The notes beneath the pieces are model-generated. The model had not been told where the DNA came from and made no database searches. It saw only the letters and a program-made list of their open reading frames with translations. From NCBI GenBank assembly GCA_963969345.1, contig OZ017770.1, positions 5,651,246-5,715,245 of the forward strand: a stretch of DNA of 64,000 bases, written 5' to 3'. Origin of the DNA: Turbatrix aceti (taxonomy: Eukaryota; Nematoda; Chromadorea; Rhabditida; Panagrolaimidae). The position numbers were made by a program, and so were the translations under genes. Shown one piece after another: positions 24,088 through 38,529 of this stretch (positions are counted from its first letter, which is position 1; every line of letters starts with the position of its first letter).

Positions 24088-26176
24088 AGCGACTTACTGA
24101 CGACAATCTTATCAAAAAGCAAATCTGTGCACAATCGGAAACTAAAAGCTTATAAATGCTGACTATCAGTATACAGGCATTGCTTGCACAGAGATGCAAT
24201 AGTCCCGCCTTTTCCATGAATGCTATACCGGCCCACGCAACGCCGAAACAGAGATACCAGGGCAGGTACATGTCCCCGGGCTTGGGGACGAGGGAGGACC
24301 TGTCAAACCAAAACATTGTTATTTGTATGCCCTAAATCATCAAAGCTTTTTTATCCTCTTTTATAGCTTGAAGATTGCATCTGATCTAGAAACGCTGGCT
24401 TTGTACGAATTTGCGCATCTATTCTTATGTGTTTGTTATATTATTATTGGTTGGATCGCGTAAACAATATGCGCAAATAAATTTAAGTTGGCAGAGGATT
24501 ACAAAAATTGTTTGTTCAAAATAACATGCTCCAAAACAATCAATTAAAGCATGTTATCTTCCCTTAACTTCCGTTGGGAGCGTGATAATCGAGAGAGAGA
24601 GAAAGTATGCAAGTCGGCAGTCAGAGATAACACGATCACCCCGCAGCTGTTCAAAAAAACTGTTTGCCATTTAAACAACGGTATTTCAAAACTGTAGTAA
24701 AATGTCAACGATGGTAAAGTTTTTTATCTCATCAAAAAAACGGGAAACTTCTTTTGACTCATTCATGTTCGCTTCCCACGATTGAATACAAATTTTAAAA
24801 AATATTGAAAATAATATTGAAAAAAGCTTACAATGAAATACAGCGCGGTATTTGACAATGACAGTACAACTTGCTTAAAACTCAAAATGAATTTCTCTTT
24901 CACAAAATGGAGAAAATCTTTGTGACAAAATTTATTAAATATTTTTTCCTGTCTGAGATTTTGGTCCTTTGGTTTCTATTCAATCAATTGGAAAATCAAT
25001 TCTGGTAAATGTTAAATCGAGATCGATTGACCAAGGGACTTTGATTCGTGAAATTAGATAAAAAGAGCATGATTGAATGTACACGGATATATTTTAGCAA
25101 AAGTGTAGATAAAAGGGAGATGCTGCATTTGCCAAAAAAATTTTAGAAAAAAACCAACGTTTGACTGATCCCGGCAAAGTATTTAACTAATTCTTCGAAA
25201 ATGTAACACTTTGTATGAGTCAGCGTGTTTACAAGTTAAATGAGTCAACACCTTGATTAATTGACGACGACTTTTGACCGCAATTTTTTTGCTCACATTA
25301 GATTTTTTTGCAATTTGTTAAGCCTAAGTTGCAAGTTGCAACCAGTGTTGTCGGGTACCGTTTCGGGTCGGGTTCGGGTTCAGGTCGGGTTTCGGGTCGG
25401 GTACCCGACAACACTGGTTGCAACCAGTCGAGGACAACAAAAAATTATTATTTCAGACAATTTTTTGCATTTTTGCCTGTTTGCGTCGTTTTTGATGGAT
25501 TTTTTGGCAAATGTGGTTCAAAAAAAATTTTAACAAATTTTTTTGCAGTTTTTGAACAACATTTTGCACTTTAAAATGTAATTTTCATTTCCTTCTTGTT
25601 TACGTTTTGTTTTTTTTACTTTGATTAGGAATCCGGGATTCACCCTACACGGCTTGTGTGTCTATGCTTCCAGGCTGAAATAAAAAACGAACTATTTGTT
25701 ATAGAAAAACTAAAAAAAAACAAAAAATCACACTTGTACTCTTAACTTTATTTACGCCGTGATCAAAGCTCACATTGTTGTCAAAAACAATTTTTTGTCA
25801 CACATTTCGGCTGTCTCGTGCAAAGTGACCGACCAGATGTTAAGAACACTGCTTAGAATTAACTCCCGAGTGAATCCGAGTCATGTGTTATCAGTCGGAG
25901 TCGGTGTTCATCAGTGATACACTGATTTTGATCTGACATAATAATTTGCCACGGCAAAAAAGTGCAGTACTTCTTCGATGCAAAGCACTTTTAAAAAACC
26001 AAGCTCAGAATCCCACAAACCACAATCATAAAAATGACATCGGGCCCGCAAGCCATTCAATCACCCACCAAATACCGCCAAATATTACTGTTATTTTATA
26101 TAAAAACGTAACGTTCCATATAAAAGTCGGTAATTTATTTCGATTCATCAGCTAAATCAGGAGAAAACAGAAGTGC
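24088..26176. other. intergenic, no confirmed gene
   Basis: Upstream region of the Ly6-like gene and 3' flank of aconitase. A GC-richer minus-strand frame at about 24200-24316 starts MFWFDRSSLVPKPGDMYLP and is hydrophobic, but no splice partner was found. A long hairpin-forming inverted repeat lies at 25335-25424. TTTATT at 26134-26139 is a plausible aconitase poly(A) signal on the minus strand. Confidence 0.5.
25335..25424. repeat. perfect 25-bp inverted repeat with GGGTTC-rich 40-nt loop
   Basis: Arms 25335-25359 and 25400-25424 are exact reverse complements across 25 bases, from GTTGCAACCAG to GGGTACC. The 40-base loop is a tandem run of TCGGG/TTCGGG units. The GC-rich hairpin stands in very AT-rich DNA. 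It may be a miniature foldback element or the footprint of one. No target duplication was evident. Confidence 0.9.
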
Positions 26177-28647
26177 TTACGACTTGGAAAGCACCTGCTT
26201 CATGCGGTTGAGAGCCGAGCCGGCCTTGAACCACTGGATTTGCTGCTCGTTGAACGTGTGGTTAAGCACAATCTCGTCGACGGAGCCGTCGGCGTGTTTC
26301 AAGACACCGGTCAGAGGCTTGCCAGGGGTGAAGGTGGTGAGTCCACGGATCGAGACCTTGTCGGTGGGCTGAACCTTGTCGTAGTCAGCGGGATCGGCAA
26401 AGGTGAGCGGAAGCATGCCCTGCTTCTTCAGGTTGGTCTCTGAAATTAAATTTATATACACATGCAAAACGAAAAAGCCGACTCACCGTGAATACGGGCG
26501 AAGCTCTTGACAATGATGGCACGGCCACCGAGATGGCGGGGTTCAAGAGCGGCGTGTTCGCGGGACGAGCCTTCACCGTAGTTGTCGTCACCGACGGCAA
26601 CCCATTGGACGCCCTTGGCCTTGTAGTCGCGAGCAGTGTCGGGGACGGCGCCGAACTCGCCGTTGGTGAGGTTCTTGACCTTGTTCATCTCACCGTTGTC
26701 AGCATTGACAGCGGTAAGGAACAGGTTGTTCGAGATGTTGTCCAAGTGACCGCGGTACTTGAGCCAGGGTCCAGCAGCGCTGATGTGATCGGTTGTGCAC
26801 TTTCCCTTGACCTTGATGAGGATGGTGAAGTCCTCGAAGTCTGTGCCTTCCCAGGCCTTGAAGGGCTCCAAGAGCTGGAGGCGCTGGCTCGTCGGGCTGA
26901 CATCAACCTGGGATTTGCCAGAGGGGTTTTGGTAGGTGTCCTCTCCGGGGTCGAAGCCACGAGCGGGCAGCTGGTCGCCGGTGGGAACAGTCAGCTTGAA
27001 CTTGCTGCCGTCAGCGGCGGTGAGTTCATCGACGCGGGGATCAAAGTCCAGGGTGCCGGCAATCGAGAGAGCGGTGACGAGCTCGGGCGAGGTGACGAAA
27101 GCGTGAGTGTTAGGGTTAGCGTCGTTGCGACCAGTGAAGTTACGGTTGTACGAGGAGACGATCGTGTTCTTCGAGCCCTTGGGAACATCCGTACGATCCC
27201 ACTGACCGATGCAGGGTCCGCAGGCGTTGGCGAGCACAATACCGCCAAAGTCTTCGAAGATCTTTGCGAAGCCATCGCGGACAATGGTGGCGCGGACCTG
27301 CTCAGAGCCGGGAGTGACGGTGAACTTGGACTTCGACTTGATGCCATGGTCGAGAGCCTGCTTGGCGAGGGAAGCGGCGCGGCCGAGATCTTCGTACGAC
27401 GAGTTGGTGCACGAGCCGATGAGACCGACCTTGACTTCGAGAGGCCATCCGTTCTTCTTGGCGTTCTCGCCGATCTTGTTGACCGGGCTGGCCAGATCGG
27501 GCGTGAAGGGACCGTTGATGTGGGGGACAAGAGTGTCAAGATCGAGCTCGATGACCTGGTCGTAGTGAGCACCGCTGTCAGCAGACAGAAGGGAAGAAGC
27601 GTACTTGGCGGCTTCGTTGGCGATGTCCTCGCGACCGGTAGCCTTGAGGTAAGCAGCCATGCTCTTGTTGAAGGGGAAGACCGAGGTCGTAGCGCCGATT
27701 TCTGCTCCCATGTTGCAAATCGTGCCCATGCCAGTGGCGGAGATGGAATCAACGCCGGGGCCAAAGTACTCGACGATGGCACCGGTACCGCCCTTGACGG
27801 TCAGAATGTCAGCAACCTTCAGGATGATGTCCTTGGAGCTTGTCCAGCCGCTAAGGCTGCCGGTAAGCTTGACACCGATAACCTTGGGGCACTTGAGTTC
27901 CCAGGGAATGTTAGCCATGACATCGACAGCGTCAGCGCCGCCGACACCGATGCAGAGACCACCGAGGCCACCTAAAAAGCCGTACTGAAAGATGAAAAAC
28001 AACAAAAACAAGGCAACAAACCTCCGTTGGGAGTGTGAGAGTCAGTACCAATGAGCAAGAGACCGGGGAAAGCGTAGTTCTCGATGATGATCTGGTGAAT
28101 GATGCCACTGCCTGGCTTCCAGAAACCAACGCCGTACTTGTCACCAGCAGAAGCCAGGAAACGGTAAACTTCCGAGTTGATGTCCTTGGCGCGAGCAAGA
28201 TCCTTGGCTCCACCGACTTGGGCCTCGATCAAGTGATCGCAATGGATGGTCGAGGGAACAGCAACCTTGGGAAGTCCCGAGGAGATGAACTGGAGCATAG
28301 CCATCTGAGCGGTAGCGTCCTGCATGGCGACGCGATCAGGTCGCAGCTGCAGGTAGCTGATGCCACGCTCGATATCTTGTTTGGAGGGATCGTCAAGATG
28401 GCTGTACAAGATCTTCTCTGACAGGGTAAGCGGGCGGTTCAGGCTGAAAAAGAGCTCGTAGCATCAACAATAAAACAAACGCAAGCGAAAAAACTCACCG
28501 TTGCTTCACGACTTGAAGGTTCTTGTTGAGCTTCTCGTAGGGAAGCTTGGCTTCTGGCTCGAATTTGCTCATGGGAACGCTCGAAAGGCATCCGAAGGTG
28601 CCGTGAAGGCCCCGAACAGCCTGGATTTGACCACCGCGAAGCAGCAT
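26177..28647 (-). CDS. ACO2: mitochondrial aconitate hydratase (aconitase)
   Basis: Four exons on the minus strand: 28647-28499, 28443-28022, 27971-26487 and 26439-26177; 772 aa, close to the family norm of about 780. It isomerises citrate to isocitrate in the mitochondrial TCA cycle. The N-terminus ([19 protein letters not shown]) is Arg-containing, lacks acidic residues and fits a mitochondrial presequence. Visible signatures include TDSHTPNGG, the iron-sulfur cysteines in GSCTNSS and [10 protein letters not shown], and the substrate-binding [14 protein letters not shown] near the C-terminus. The swivel domain is complete. Codons are strongly biased to C/G-ending forms, unlike neighbouring genes, which suggests high expression. 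The ATG is 10 bases after a GTTTTCAG acceptor-like site. Confidence 0.97.
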
Positions 28648-29623
28648 TTTCTCCTATCTGAAAACACGAGGTAAGAAAAACATACAAATCAAAAATCAGC
28701 GTAGCGACGACATAACAACCGACTCGCAAAGCGATAACCTGAGAGACAACTATTGCAACGCTCACCAAACACAACACAACTTCCCCAGCGTGGTGAGCCA
28801 GCCACAACTAACGATAACAGACAAACAGGAGAAGAAAGTTCGCGTAAAGGACCAGGGAGTAGCAAAAACAAAGCAGCACTGAAAAATATTCAATCGAATG
28901 GGCAAGCAACAAACAACATGGCTGTAGTTTTTTTGGCAGAATGAACATCTTGCCAGAGGAACGTGCATCCAAAATGCACATAGCGTTGTTTACGTGCGCA
29001 TGATGTCTGCTGCTTGTCATGTCAGCGGCTAATCATTGATAACGATCACTGAGCAGTGCCCGTATCATTACACCATCAAAATAACTAAAAACTAAAAACT
29101 GAAAAATTAAAAGCAGGTAAGCAAATGTGGAAGCGCATTGACAATTATTTAAAATATTCAAGCGAGAGAGTGAAACAGCCTTCCAGCACCAAGACTGAAA
29201 GCTGCGAGACACAAAATGCGGAAAAGGGGTAACAAGCTCGCACACAAAATGTCTGAAAGACGAGCAACCAGACTCACGCTGAGCACTCGTGCTGTCAGAC
29301 TGAATCTCTTATGTACTTTGATCAGTTGATTTCTGAGCAAAGTACGCACTAGGCAGAAATAGAGATATCGGCCTTTAGGGAGTTTTTTTGCCGGGTAACG
29401 ATTGGAAAAAACGTGTGTTCTTTGATCCACCGAACAAAGTTCTGCAAGATACTTCTTGTTTTGATTATCGAGTGCGCACGTGGATGGGTTTCTTTTCCTA
29501 TGACATATTTTTGTGCATTTCATCTGAACGCTCGCTCATTCGCTGATCTGTGATAGCTAATATTTAACGAATTTGTTTGTTGTATGAAATTCAATTTATT
29601 ATACACAAACAGTAACGACCTGA
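28648..29623. other. intergenic upstream of aconitase
   Basis: Contains the aconitase promoter and the Slit 3' flank. A 121-codon minus-strand frame (29158-29523) has no recognised motif. TTTATT at 29595-29600 (AATAAA on the minus strand) lies 24 bases beyond the Slit stop codon and is the likely poly(A) signal. Confidence 0.5.
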
Positions 29624-32600
29624 TCAATGTCTGGCAAGCATGATATCAGAGCAGTTGGAACAAATACATTTGCGAATTATGGGAACGAGGGTATACTTTT
29701 GCGATCCATTAGGACATATCATGCGCACTTTTCGTTGTCGTTTTTTCACAGCTTTGCAACAACAACCTGGGCCATATGTGGATCCGTCGGGTTGTATTGA
29801 TGGCTCGGTGTCAGCGTTGCCACACCAACCATTGCATCGCGCGTTTTTGATCACGTCCACGGATCGACAACCGTTTTCTTCGTAATAAGCGCGGTATCGT
29901 TCCTTTGTGCAACTCGGCTCGCGTCGCTCGCAGTTGGCGCCCGCATAGCTCGGCTTGCAGTCACACTGATAACCGATGCTCTGTGAGTCATTGCGGATAC
30001 ACTTGCCAGCATCATTGCAACTGACATCCTGACAGACATCGATTGACGGACCGCATCCGCTTTGCGTGTTGAGCTTTTTCACTACCGTGTCGTCGGCAAA
30101 GTCAACCTTGTGACCACTGATGTAGAAATCTGCAACACAGCCGTGGAGCGATCTGGCTTGTTTCACGCGAAATTCATTGACTGCTACCAAGGCAACTTCT
30201 TCGGGCAACCCCCCGATGTATACTGGTTGTTTTGTTTTGAGTTCTAGTTGTTTACTGTGACCTTTGTTGACTATCGTTTGAGGCTGCATGTTGTCTATTT
30301 TTAGGTAGGCTTGATTTCCATCGATTTTAAAGTGGATTGCATGTTGTTTTCCGTCATTGATCTTGATGTAGCTGTACATTAGGGAGAGGGGGTTTCGACC
30401 GATGGATATAGCCAGTCTTATCCTTCCGTCAAAGAGCTCTGCGGAAATGAATTGACTCTCGTCGCCGTAGTACAAAATAATGCCATCACTGTAAAAAATT
30501 TGATTGAAAAACAAAGGACAGGAGAAACAAACAAAAACGAACGGATTATTAGTTCTGATCGAAAATGAGATGTTTCCCTTAGACGCGCTATTGAACCCAA
30601 AAACACTAGCGTAGCTTTTAGGCGTTTCAAAGCCTATGGTCGATTGAAGTGCGCAGCTTGGACCCTCGAATCCAAAATGACATTTGCAGTCGATTTCGTC
30701 GTCTTCATTGCGACTGCATGATCCGTGCTTGCACGTGTCTTCGTTACACGTTTGGCGCGAGTGATAGAAAAGAGCAGATGGAAGCGGAATTTCGCAGAAT
30801 TCCCCGACAAAGCCCTCAGCACATTGACACGTGAAGCCGGTTGATGTGCTCTGAAATCAAATCGTCTTGCGATCAAAGATTTAAAAACAATTGTTGTCAG
30901 GTGGAACGTACAACACAAACTCCATTGTTGTTGCAGGAGTCAGGTGCACAATTATCAATTAAGACAGTGCAGTTTTGACCAGCGAAACCAGGCGTACAGT
31001 GGCATCTAAAAATTTGAATATTTGCATTTTTTTTTATTTTGTAGCCTTTAAAAACGAACTTGTAATCATTTTCGCCGAGTGGTTCACATTTGGCTCCGTT
31101 GCGGCATGGGTTGTAGCCAGTGTGACAGTACTTAATTTTCTCTTCACAGAATTTTCCTGCATAGAGCGGCGGACAATCACAGTGATAAGAATTTACCTGC
31201 AAGTTTTTTATTATTATTTTATTGCTGTGCTTCTTTTGTGTTTCTTACTCCGTCAACACACACGCCACCGTTCTTGCACTTGTTTCCGACACAGTCATTA
31301 ATATTGTGTTCACATCTTTGGCCAGTGAATCCTTTTTTGCAAAAGCACTGAAACCTGCCTTCCTCCACAACTTCGCATTTCCCAGCGTTAGCACATGGCT
31401 CGCCATAGCAGGCGTCAATTTCACGTTCACAGTGCTTTCCATAGTACCCAACAGCGCAGCGACAATTGTATGATCTCTTCAGACCTGTCTCACAGATTCC
31501 GTTGTTCTGGCAAGGCGAACTGACACAAGGGTTGCATTTGGAGAGCACGTGGTGGGGCTTGGCTTCTTTGCACGTGAATTGCGATGGATTGGCTGTGAGA
31601 ATGAGTTGATCAGCCATGTGTTTTGGCTCCGAACATTTTGATAGCCCGGATTCAACGTAGCTTTGTCTGATCCAGCGATTGAACCAGGCAAGTTGACAAT
31701 CACAATAAAAACTGTTGTTCAGCATTGCAATTTGCTGAATTGTTTTTCTGATTTGTGTGAAGGCCTGTTCCGGGAGCTCAGACAAGTTGTTGCCGTGCAT
31801 GGATAAAATTCGAAGATTTGTAAGTCCGTTGAAAGCGTTATCCTCGAGACATTGCAATTCATTAAAGTTCAGAATCAGAACATCAAGTTTTTGCAGCGCC
31901 GTAAACGTGTTGTTTTCCAATACGTGAAGTGCGTTGTTCGAAAGATCTCTGTAATTTTTCCAATAAAAAAACAAATAACAAATGTGCTTTTTCAACTTAC
32001 AGTCTCACCAGGTGTACAAGTTGATTGAGAACGTCTAATCGAATTTCGGAAATGTTGTTCCCGTTGAGGTAGAGTTCTGTCGTTTCCGCAGGCAGGCTTG
32101 GCGGAAACTCATTTAGCCCAGCGTGAGAACATCGCACTACCGTACCTTCGCAGGTGCATCCGTATGGACAGTAGCTTCCCTGTTCCGTGCAAATTCTTTG
32201 CCTCGGGTTAGAACTCTGGCAGGTGCTTGTTTCCCTTCTCAGACTGCTGACTGGTTGATCTTTAAATTCTTCCGGACCATAACACAGGACTGTGTCCAAA
32301 ATTTTGGTTTTTGAATGTCGATCGAAGAAGTTAAGCAGAGGGAAAAGGTCACAATTGCATTCGAGTCGGTTTCCACCAAAGTATCTAAAACACTCAACTA
32401 ATTGCTGATTGATTAAAATTCAAAAAATTCGTACAAAGTGTGCAAGTGAGAAAGAGACACAAAAGCGTCCTCTGCAATGCTGCGGATCTGATTGTCGGCG
32501 AGTGATAAGAGGGTCAGATTTTGCATATTTTTAAAAGTAGCCGGCGAAATGCATTCGAGCTTGTTCGACGACAAGTGCCTAAAACGCATGACAATGAAAA

Positions 32601-35600
32601 AGGTACAAGTTGTACTCGCTTACAATCGTTCGATGCCACTTATGCCGTTGCCAAATATTTCGGAATCAAAATATCGGAGTTGATTATTATTCAACACACT
32701 AAAATCATTATAATTAATTAATTAATTAATTAATTAATTAATTAGGTAGATAAAAGTTACATTTCTTTAAGCCGCCTCAGTCTGCCAAACGCTTGGGACT
32801 CGATATGAGTGATGTTGTTGTTGCTCATATCTCTAAAACAGATTTTTCGATACCGTAAAAAAATGTAAAAAACCTACAGTTTTTCTAAATTAGGAAAATA
32901 ATCAAAAGTGTTGTCCGCAAGTACTTCGGTAATGTGGTTTTTGTTGAGCAGCAGCGTTGTCGTGAAGCCTGGCAAATTCTCGGGAATGGAATTCAAATTT
33001 CTGTTGCTACAGTCGACGATAGTTCCAAAACACATGCATTGAGGAGGACAGGGGTGATCGATCAGACATTGACCTGCGTTCTTTGTGATCAGGTATTCAG
33101 ATCCCTTACATTTGAATTTTTCGACAATAGATCGCTTCGAGAATTTGACATTCGTCATGCGTTTTGGTCCCGCACAGGAAATTGATGATCGATCAAGCAA
33201 CACTTTTTCGGCCAAAAAGTCGACTAGCCAACCCAAATTGCAATCACAAATGTATGGATTTTCGGAGATCTGGAGCGAAGAAATTGACTTCAAAGATCCA
33301 AAAGTTCCATTTTCAATGCTTTTGATTTGGTTTTTGTAAATGGAAAGTATGCTCAAGTTGAACAGATCTTTAAACAAGTCTCGCGGAATGCAGCGCAGAT
33401 TGTTGGCATTGAGCATGAGTACTTCTAGATCATACAGCTTGTCAAAGACACTCGGGTGTAAGATTGTTAAGTTGTTGTGAAACAGTTGAAGGTGCTGCAG
33501 CTTTTTTAAGCCTGCGAATGCATCTGGAGCAATTGAATTGATCATGTTGCGCGAAAAATCACTAAAACGAGCCATCAGCATTTTTTTTAACATTGATCAA
33601 TATAATCTTACAGTGTCCTTAGGTTGGCGAGTTTGCTGAACGCTTTGCTTGGAATTGAAGTAATTTTGTTGCCGTTAAGTCGACTAAAAATGAATTGATT
33701 ATTATAATTTTTTGTTAAATTACGCTAACATTTCTTCAATTGCAGGCGGAAAATGCAGAGGAACGTGAGTCAAGCTTCTGTCATGGCAGTCTGCTACCGT
33801 TGCCGTGCATGCGCATTCCGCAGGACACCGATCACTCGTAGAGCACGATGACGTCGCCCGTTTTTCGATGCCACTGCATTTCATGTCGCCTTCGTCTATT
33901 TGTAGCAGGCTTTGTCCTTGCAGGTAAAAAGGTCGGTGGCATTTCACGTTTGCGATCTGTGAGGCATTCACCACTCGTCGAAGCCATTTCATTCGACAGT
34001 CACACAGCCAGGGATTATCAAAGATGCGACTAAACGGAAAAATGTGCGTTAATTATCTATGCTTATTTAATATATCAATGTGCTTACAAAATTCTGATAT
34101 TAGGAAGTGCCTCCAAGGCATCCAGTGTTGAAAGCCGGTTATTGCTCAGCGTCAGAATTTCGAGCGATTTCCACTCGCGCAACACGTCAGTTTCAATGCT
34201 GTAATTAAATTGTCAGTTTTTTTTACAATTTTGTACAACTTTTCATCATACCATGACAACTTGTTCTTGTCTGCTTTGAAGTTGAGCATACTTTTTGATC
34301 CCATAATTTGGGCGTTTGTAATAACTTCCAGTTCATTGTTACTCAGGTCCCTAAAAACGCAGCATTTAATTTTGAACGCTGAATTTGAGTGTGCAAGTGA
34401 CCCAGGCACGCATATTTGATTGCTCTCGTCGGTACGTCTTCAATTACAGTATTAAGACTTGCATGAATCTCGCACGACAAAAGATGCAGCACCCTATATG
34501 ACTATTAAAGGCGGCAGCTATTCATCGCCTAATCTGCTAATGGCCCATGAAATCCTCCCTTTCCGAGTTTGGTTTAAGTGTAACGGATTGTCGATTCGAG
34601 TAGTCGTTAAACGAGCATCAAAATTTGATTCGAATTTGTCATTTCATAAATGACAAGCATATTCTGATTGACACGGGCCATTTTTAAAGCTGGTGCATCA
34701 AGATTTATTAATATAAGTTGTGCATATCTGCAATATGTCTCACTGTCGTCATTTTATCGCTCCTCAATGGTCCAACTCAAAGCGTGCCAGTCACTAGCTG
34801 CCAGCCAGATCGATCCCGGGTCTTTGCGGAGCGGCATACTTCTGGGCTAATTGTCACATTGTTTTTACTAGGTAGATATATTGCAACAACTGCGACTACT
34901 CCAAGCACTACTTCATTAAAGCCAACAAAATAGCATTGATGGAGCGATCAGATGCATATAGCCCCTGGCAGCCGCCACTGTCGACTCTTGACACTACGAA
35001 TTGACACCTACTACCTACAAGACAAGTCGGCTAACCAGTTGAAATGCCAAAGACCCAATCAAAGTCAAAAGCATCAAATCGGATCTATCAAGTGTCAAAA
35101 CCCCGCACGTAACCATCCATTTCTTTGACGACTCCTTCCCCATCAAAGCTTGCTTAGCAAAACAAAGCTTAATCTTTATGGCATACCCATTGTTTTTCCT
35201 AATTGAGGTGTTAATGAGTGACTAAAGTAATCCCAAACAAACTTCTATACGCACAAATGCTTTTAAGTATATCACTCATCCTTTGAAAAATGCAAAAATC
35301 TGAAATGAGATGAAACGCGTACAAAATATGTCGTTTTGTTCGATGTCACGGCTCATTATTCCTAACAAGGTTTAGAGGCAGTCACTACGCGTATCATACT
35401 CGTCCTATTTGACGCTATTGTGTCATTAATGGGAAATAGTCCTCACAAAACTGCATTCCCTCAAAGGTTTTTGATTGCTAAAAATGATACAACATTTTTT
35501 AAGGTGATGTTTTTCAATATTGCGTTTGAAACTTTTGTGCGCAGAGGTTCGCCCCTTGAAACAATTTGCCAGATGACACAAATCATGACAAACAGCAGGG

Positions 35601-36836
35601 TCGTACTGGTGAGAGAGGTCATTCCAACCTGAGTACGTATTAGACAGGTGGTCGTGTCGCGCACCACGGATGTCAGCGTGGCTTTTTTGGCAAGTAGTAA
35701 ACCTACTCGCCGACGTAGATAGAAAGTGCTGATAGATATATGTACATAAACGAACGACAGACAAACATAAAAAAAAAGTCTGAGAAGAGCGCATCCGTTT
35801 TGCTAAAACAAAAGAACCCGAATTGCGATGATTATTCGGCATGCATGGTGATTCTTTGTTTTTTTTTGGCCCATACAAAGCCTCTCGGTGAGGTGTTTGT
35901 GAGAGGAAAGCAGTGGCCCTTTTGACCGAAACACCACTACTTTTGGAAGAGCCCCAATCTTTGTTGTTTTGCTTGTCTTTTGAATACTCAATTGCAGTCA
36001 GAAAACATACAACATCTTTTCCGAAAAGTGAATAAGCAATGGATAACAAAAGACAAAAGACGAGAAAAGAAGGCAACCGATTTTCGTGCGCATACACGCG
36101 TAGAAACGCCGCATCTCGCTCTCGTCGTTGTTCGACAGCCGTAAAGTGTCGGCACTTACTTCCGTAGATGCGCACATCTTTTAGTAGTAAAAGTTCGGAG
36201 AAATGTAAAGTCGGCAATCTACGCAGTCATGCCGAACAACAGGATTAAAAACAATTGCCGTGTCGCGACAAAACACAGGGAGCCAGGAAATCACATTGAC
36301 ACGTCGGAATGATTCAAGAAAGTCACAAAACTAACTTACAGTCTATTAAGTTTTTCCATGCGGCGAAACAGATAGTCTGGAAGCTGCCGTAGTTTGTTCT
36401 TATCAAGCCGAATGCGCTCAAGGTTGACAAGATCTTCAAACGCATTTTCGTCAATGTGTTCGATCGCATTGTTGCTAAGATCCCTAAAATCAAATTAACT
36501 TGACAAAAAAGGTGATTTAAAAAAATTAATTACAAATATTTGAGGGAAGTCAGGTTGGAAAAGTCGTCCTTGGAGATCCTCGTAATATAGTTCTGCTGGA
36601 GTTCTCTGAAACGATGAACACATGCAACCTATGGAAAAAAGGCAATCAACTCACATGCGAGTTGTAGTTAGGGGAAAACCCCGGGGCACCTTTGTATGCT
36701 CCCTGCCGGTACATACCATCGTCTGCAGGGCACATGCACACCTTTCCGGGCAGTTAGGCTGACCCGAGCTTCCATGATTCCCATGGGATAAGCCAAAGAA
36801 CAAAAATAAAAATAAAAATCTGTATGAGGATGTCAT
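29624..36836 (-). CDS. slit: Slit axon-guidance ligand
   Basis: Seventeen exons on the minus strand: 36836-36655, 36605-36534, 36483-36340, 34350-34252, 34198-34088, 34029-33730, 33683-33612, 33561-32878, 32832-32761, 32698-32624, 32578-32435, 32384-32001, 31948-31249, 31196-31060, 31005-30912, 30850-30543 and 30488-29624. They sum to exactly 1,481 codons. The signal peptide is MTSSYRFLFLFLFFGLSHG. Four LRR domains follow, each opening with an LRRNT: CPERCAC, CPAECAC, CPPQCMC and CPYGCTC. Then come six EGF modules, a laminin-G domain, a seventh EGF and a C-terminal cystine knot with CCCKAV and CICSNC. This is the full family layout (vertebrate Slit2 is about 1,530 aa). Slit is secreted and binds Robo receptors through LRR domain 2 to repel axons. 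LRR exons mostly break in phase 2 at the start of an LRR. Confidence 0.97.
32712..32744. repeat. (TAAT)n microsatellite in a Slit intron
   Basis: About eight tandem AATT/TAAT units lie inside the 62-bp intron at 32699-32760, taking up half of it. Confidence 0.9.
34351..36339. other. large Slit intron 3 (1,989 bp)
   Basis: By far the longest Slit intron; the others are 45-62 bp. It contains a 263-codon minus-strand open frame (35426-36217) with no domain that I recognise. An intronic enhancer, an alternative promoter or a decayed insertion are all possible. Confidence 0.6.
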
Positions 36837-36900
36837 TACGTTGTTTCAACGCGATCGCCAGGAAGACACAAAATTTAGACAGATCATAGACGCTTCAACA
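36837..36900. other. Slit upstream sequence before the tandem array
   Basis: Only 64 unique bases separate the Slit ATG from the first repeat unit. The Slit promoter or first noncoding exon must therefore overlap the array, or the array inserted into the Slit upstream region. Confidence 0.6.
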
Positions 36901-37270
36901 GCATGTGGAATTTCTGCACTAAAAATAGAGAAACAATTTATAATTTAATTACAAATACAAATCTTCGCAACAAAAAAAAAGAAAATCGCGATGTAAAAAG
37001 AGATGTCGACAGTGTACTTGTTGTATGATTGACGAGAAGACAGGGAGGGATGGGAAGGCTCACTCGGTGAGTGTCGAAAAGGGTTACGACGAATGACCAG
37101 GCTTAGCTCCGCCTCTTGTTTTGCTTAGAAAAACGTGGTTAAAAAGTTGCAACATTTTGGAATCCCCGGTTTCTTCTTCGATAAATGGCTTGTATATTTT
37201 ATTTTTTATAATATGGAAACAAGTCATAGATACACATAGTGGATATTTCGCATTTTTTGAAAACCTTTTT

Positions 37271-38490
<1,220 letters not shown>

Positions 38491-38529
38491 CTACAAACAG
38501 AAGCAAGAATTAAAGACTATCTATTATAC

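Noticed and set aside
26488..27975. 495-codon plus-strand frame across aconitase exon 3
   Set aside because: It is the exact antisense of aconitase and exists because of strong C/G-ending codon bias. No domain was recognised in its translation.
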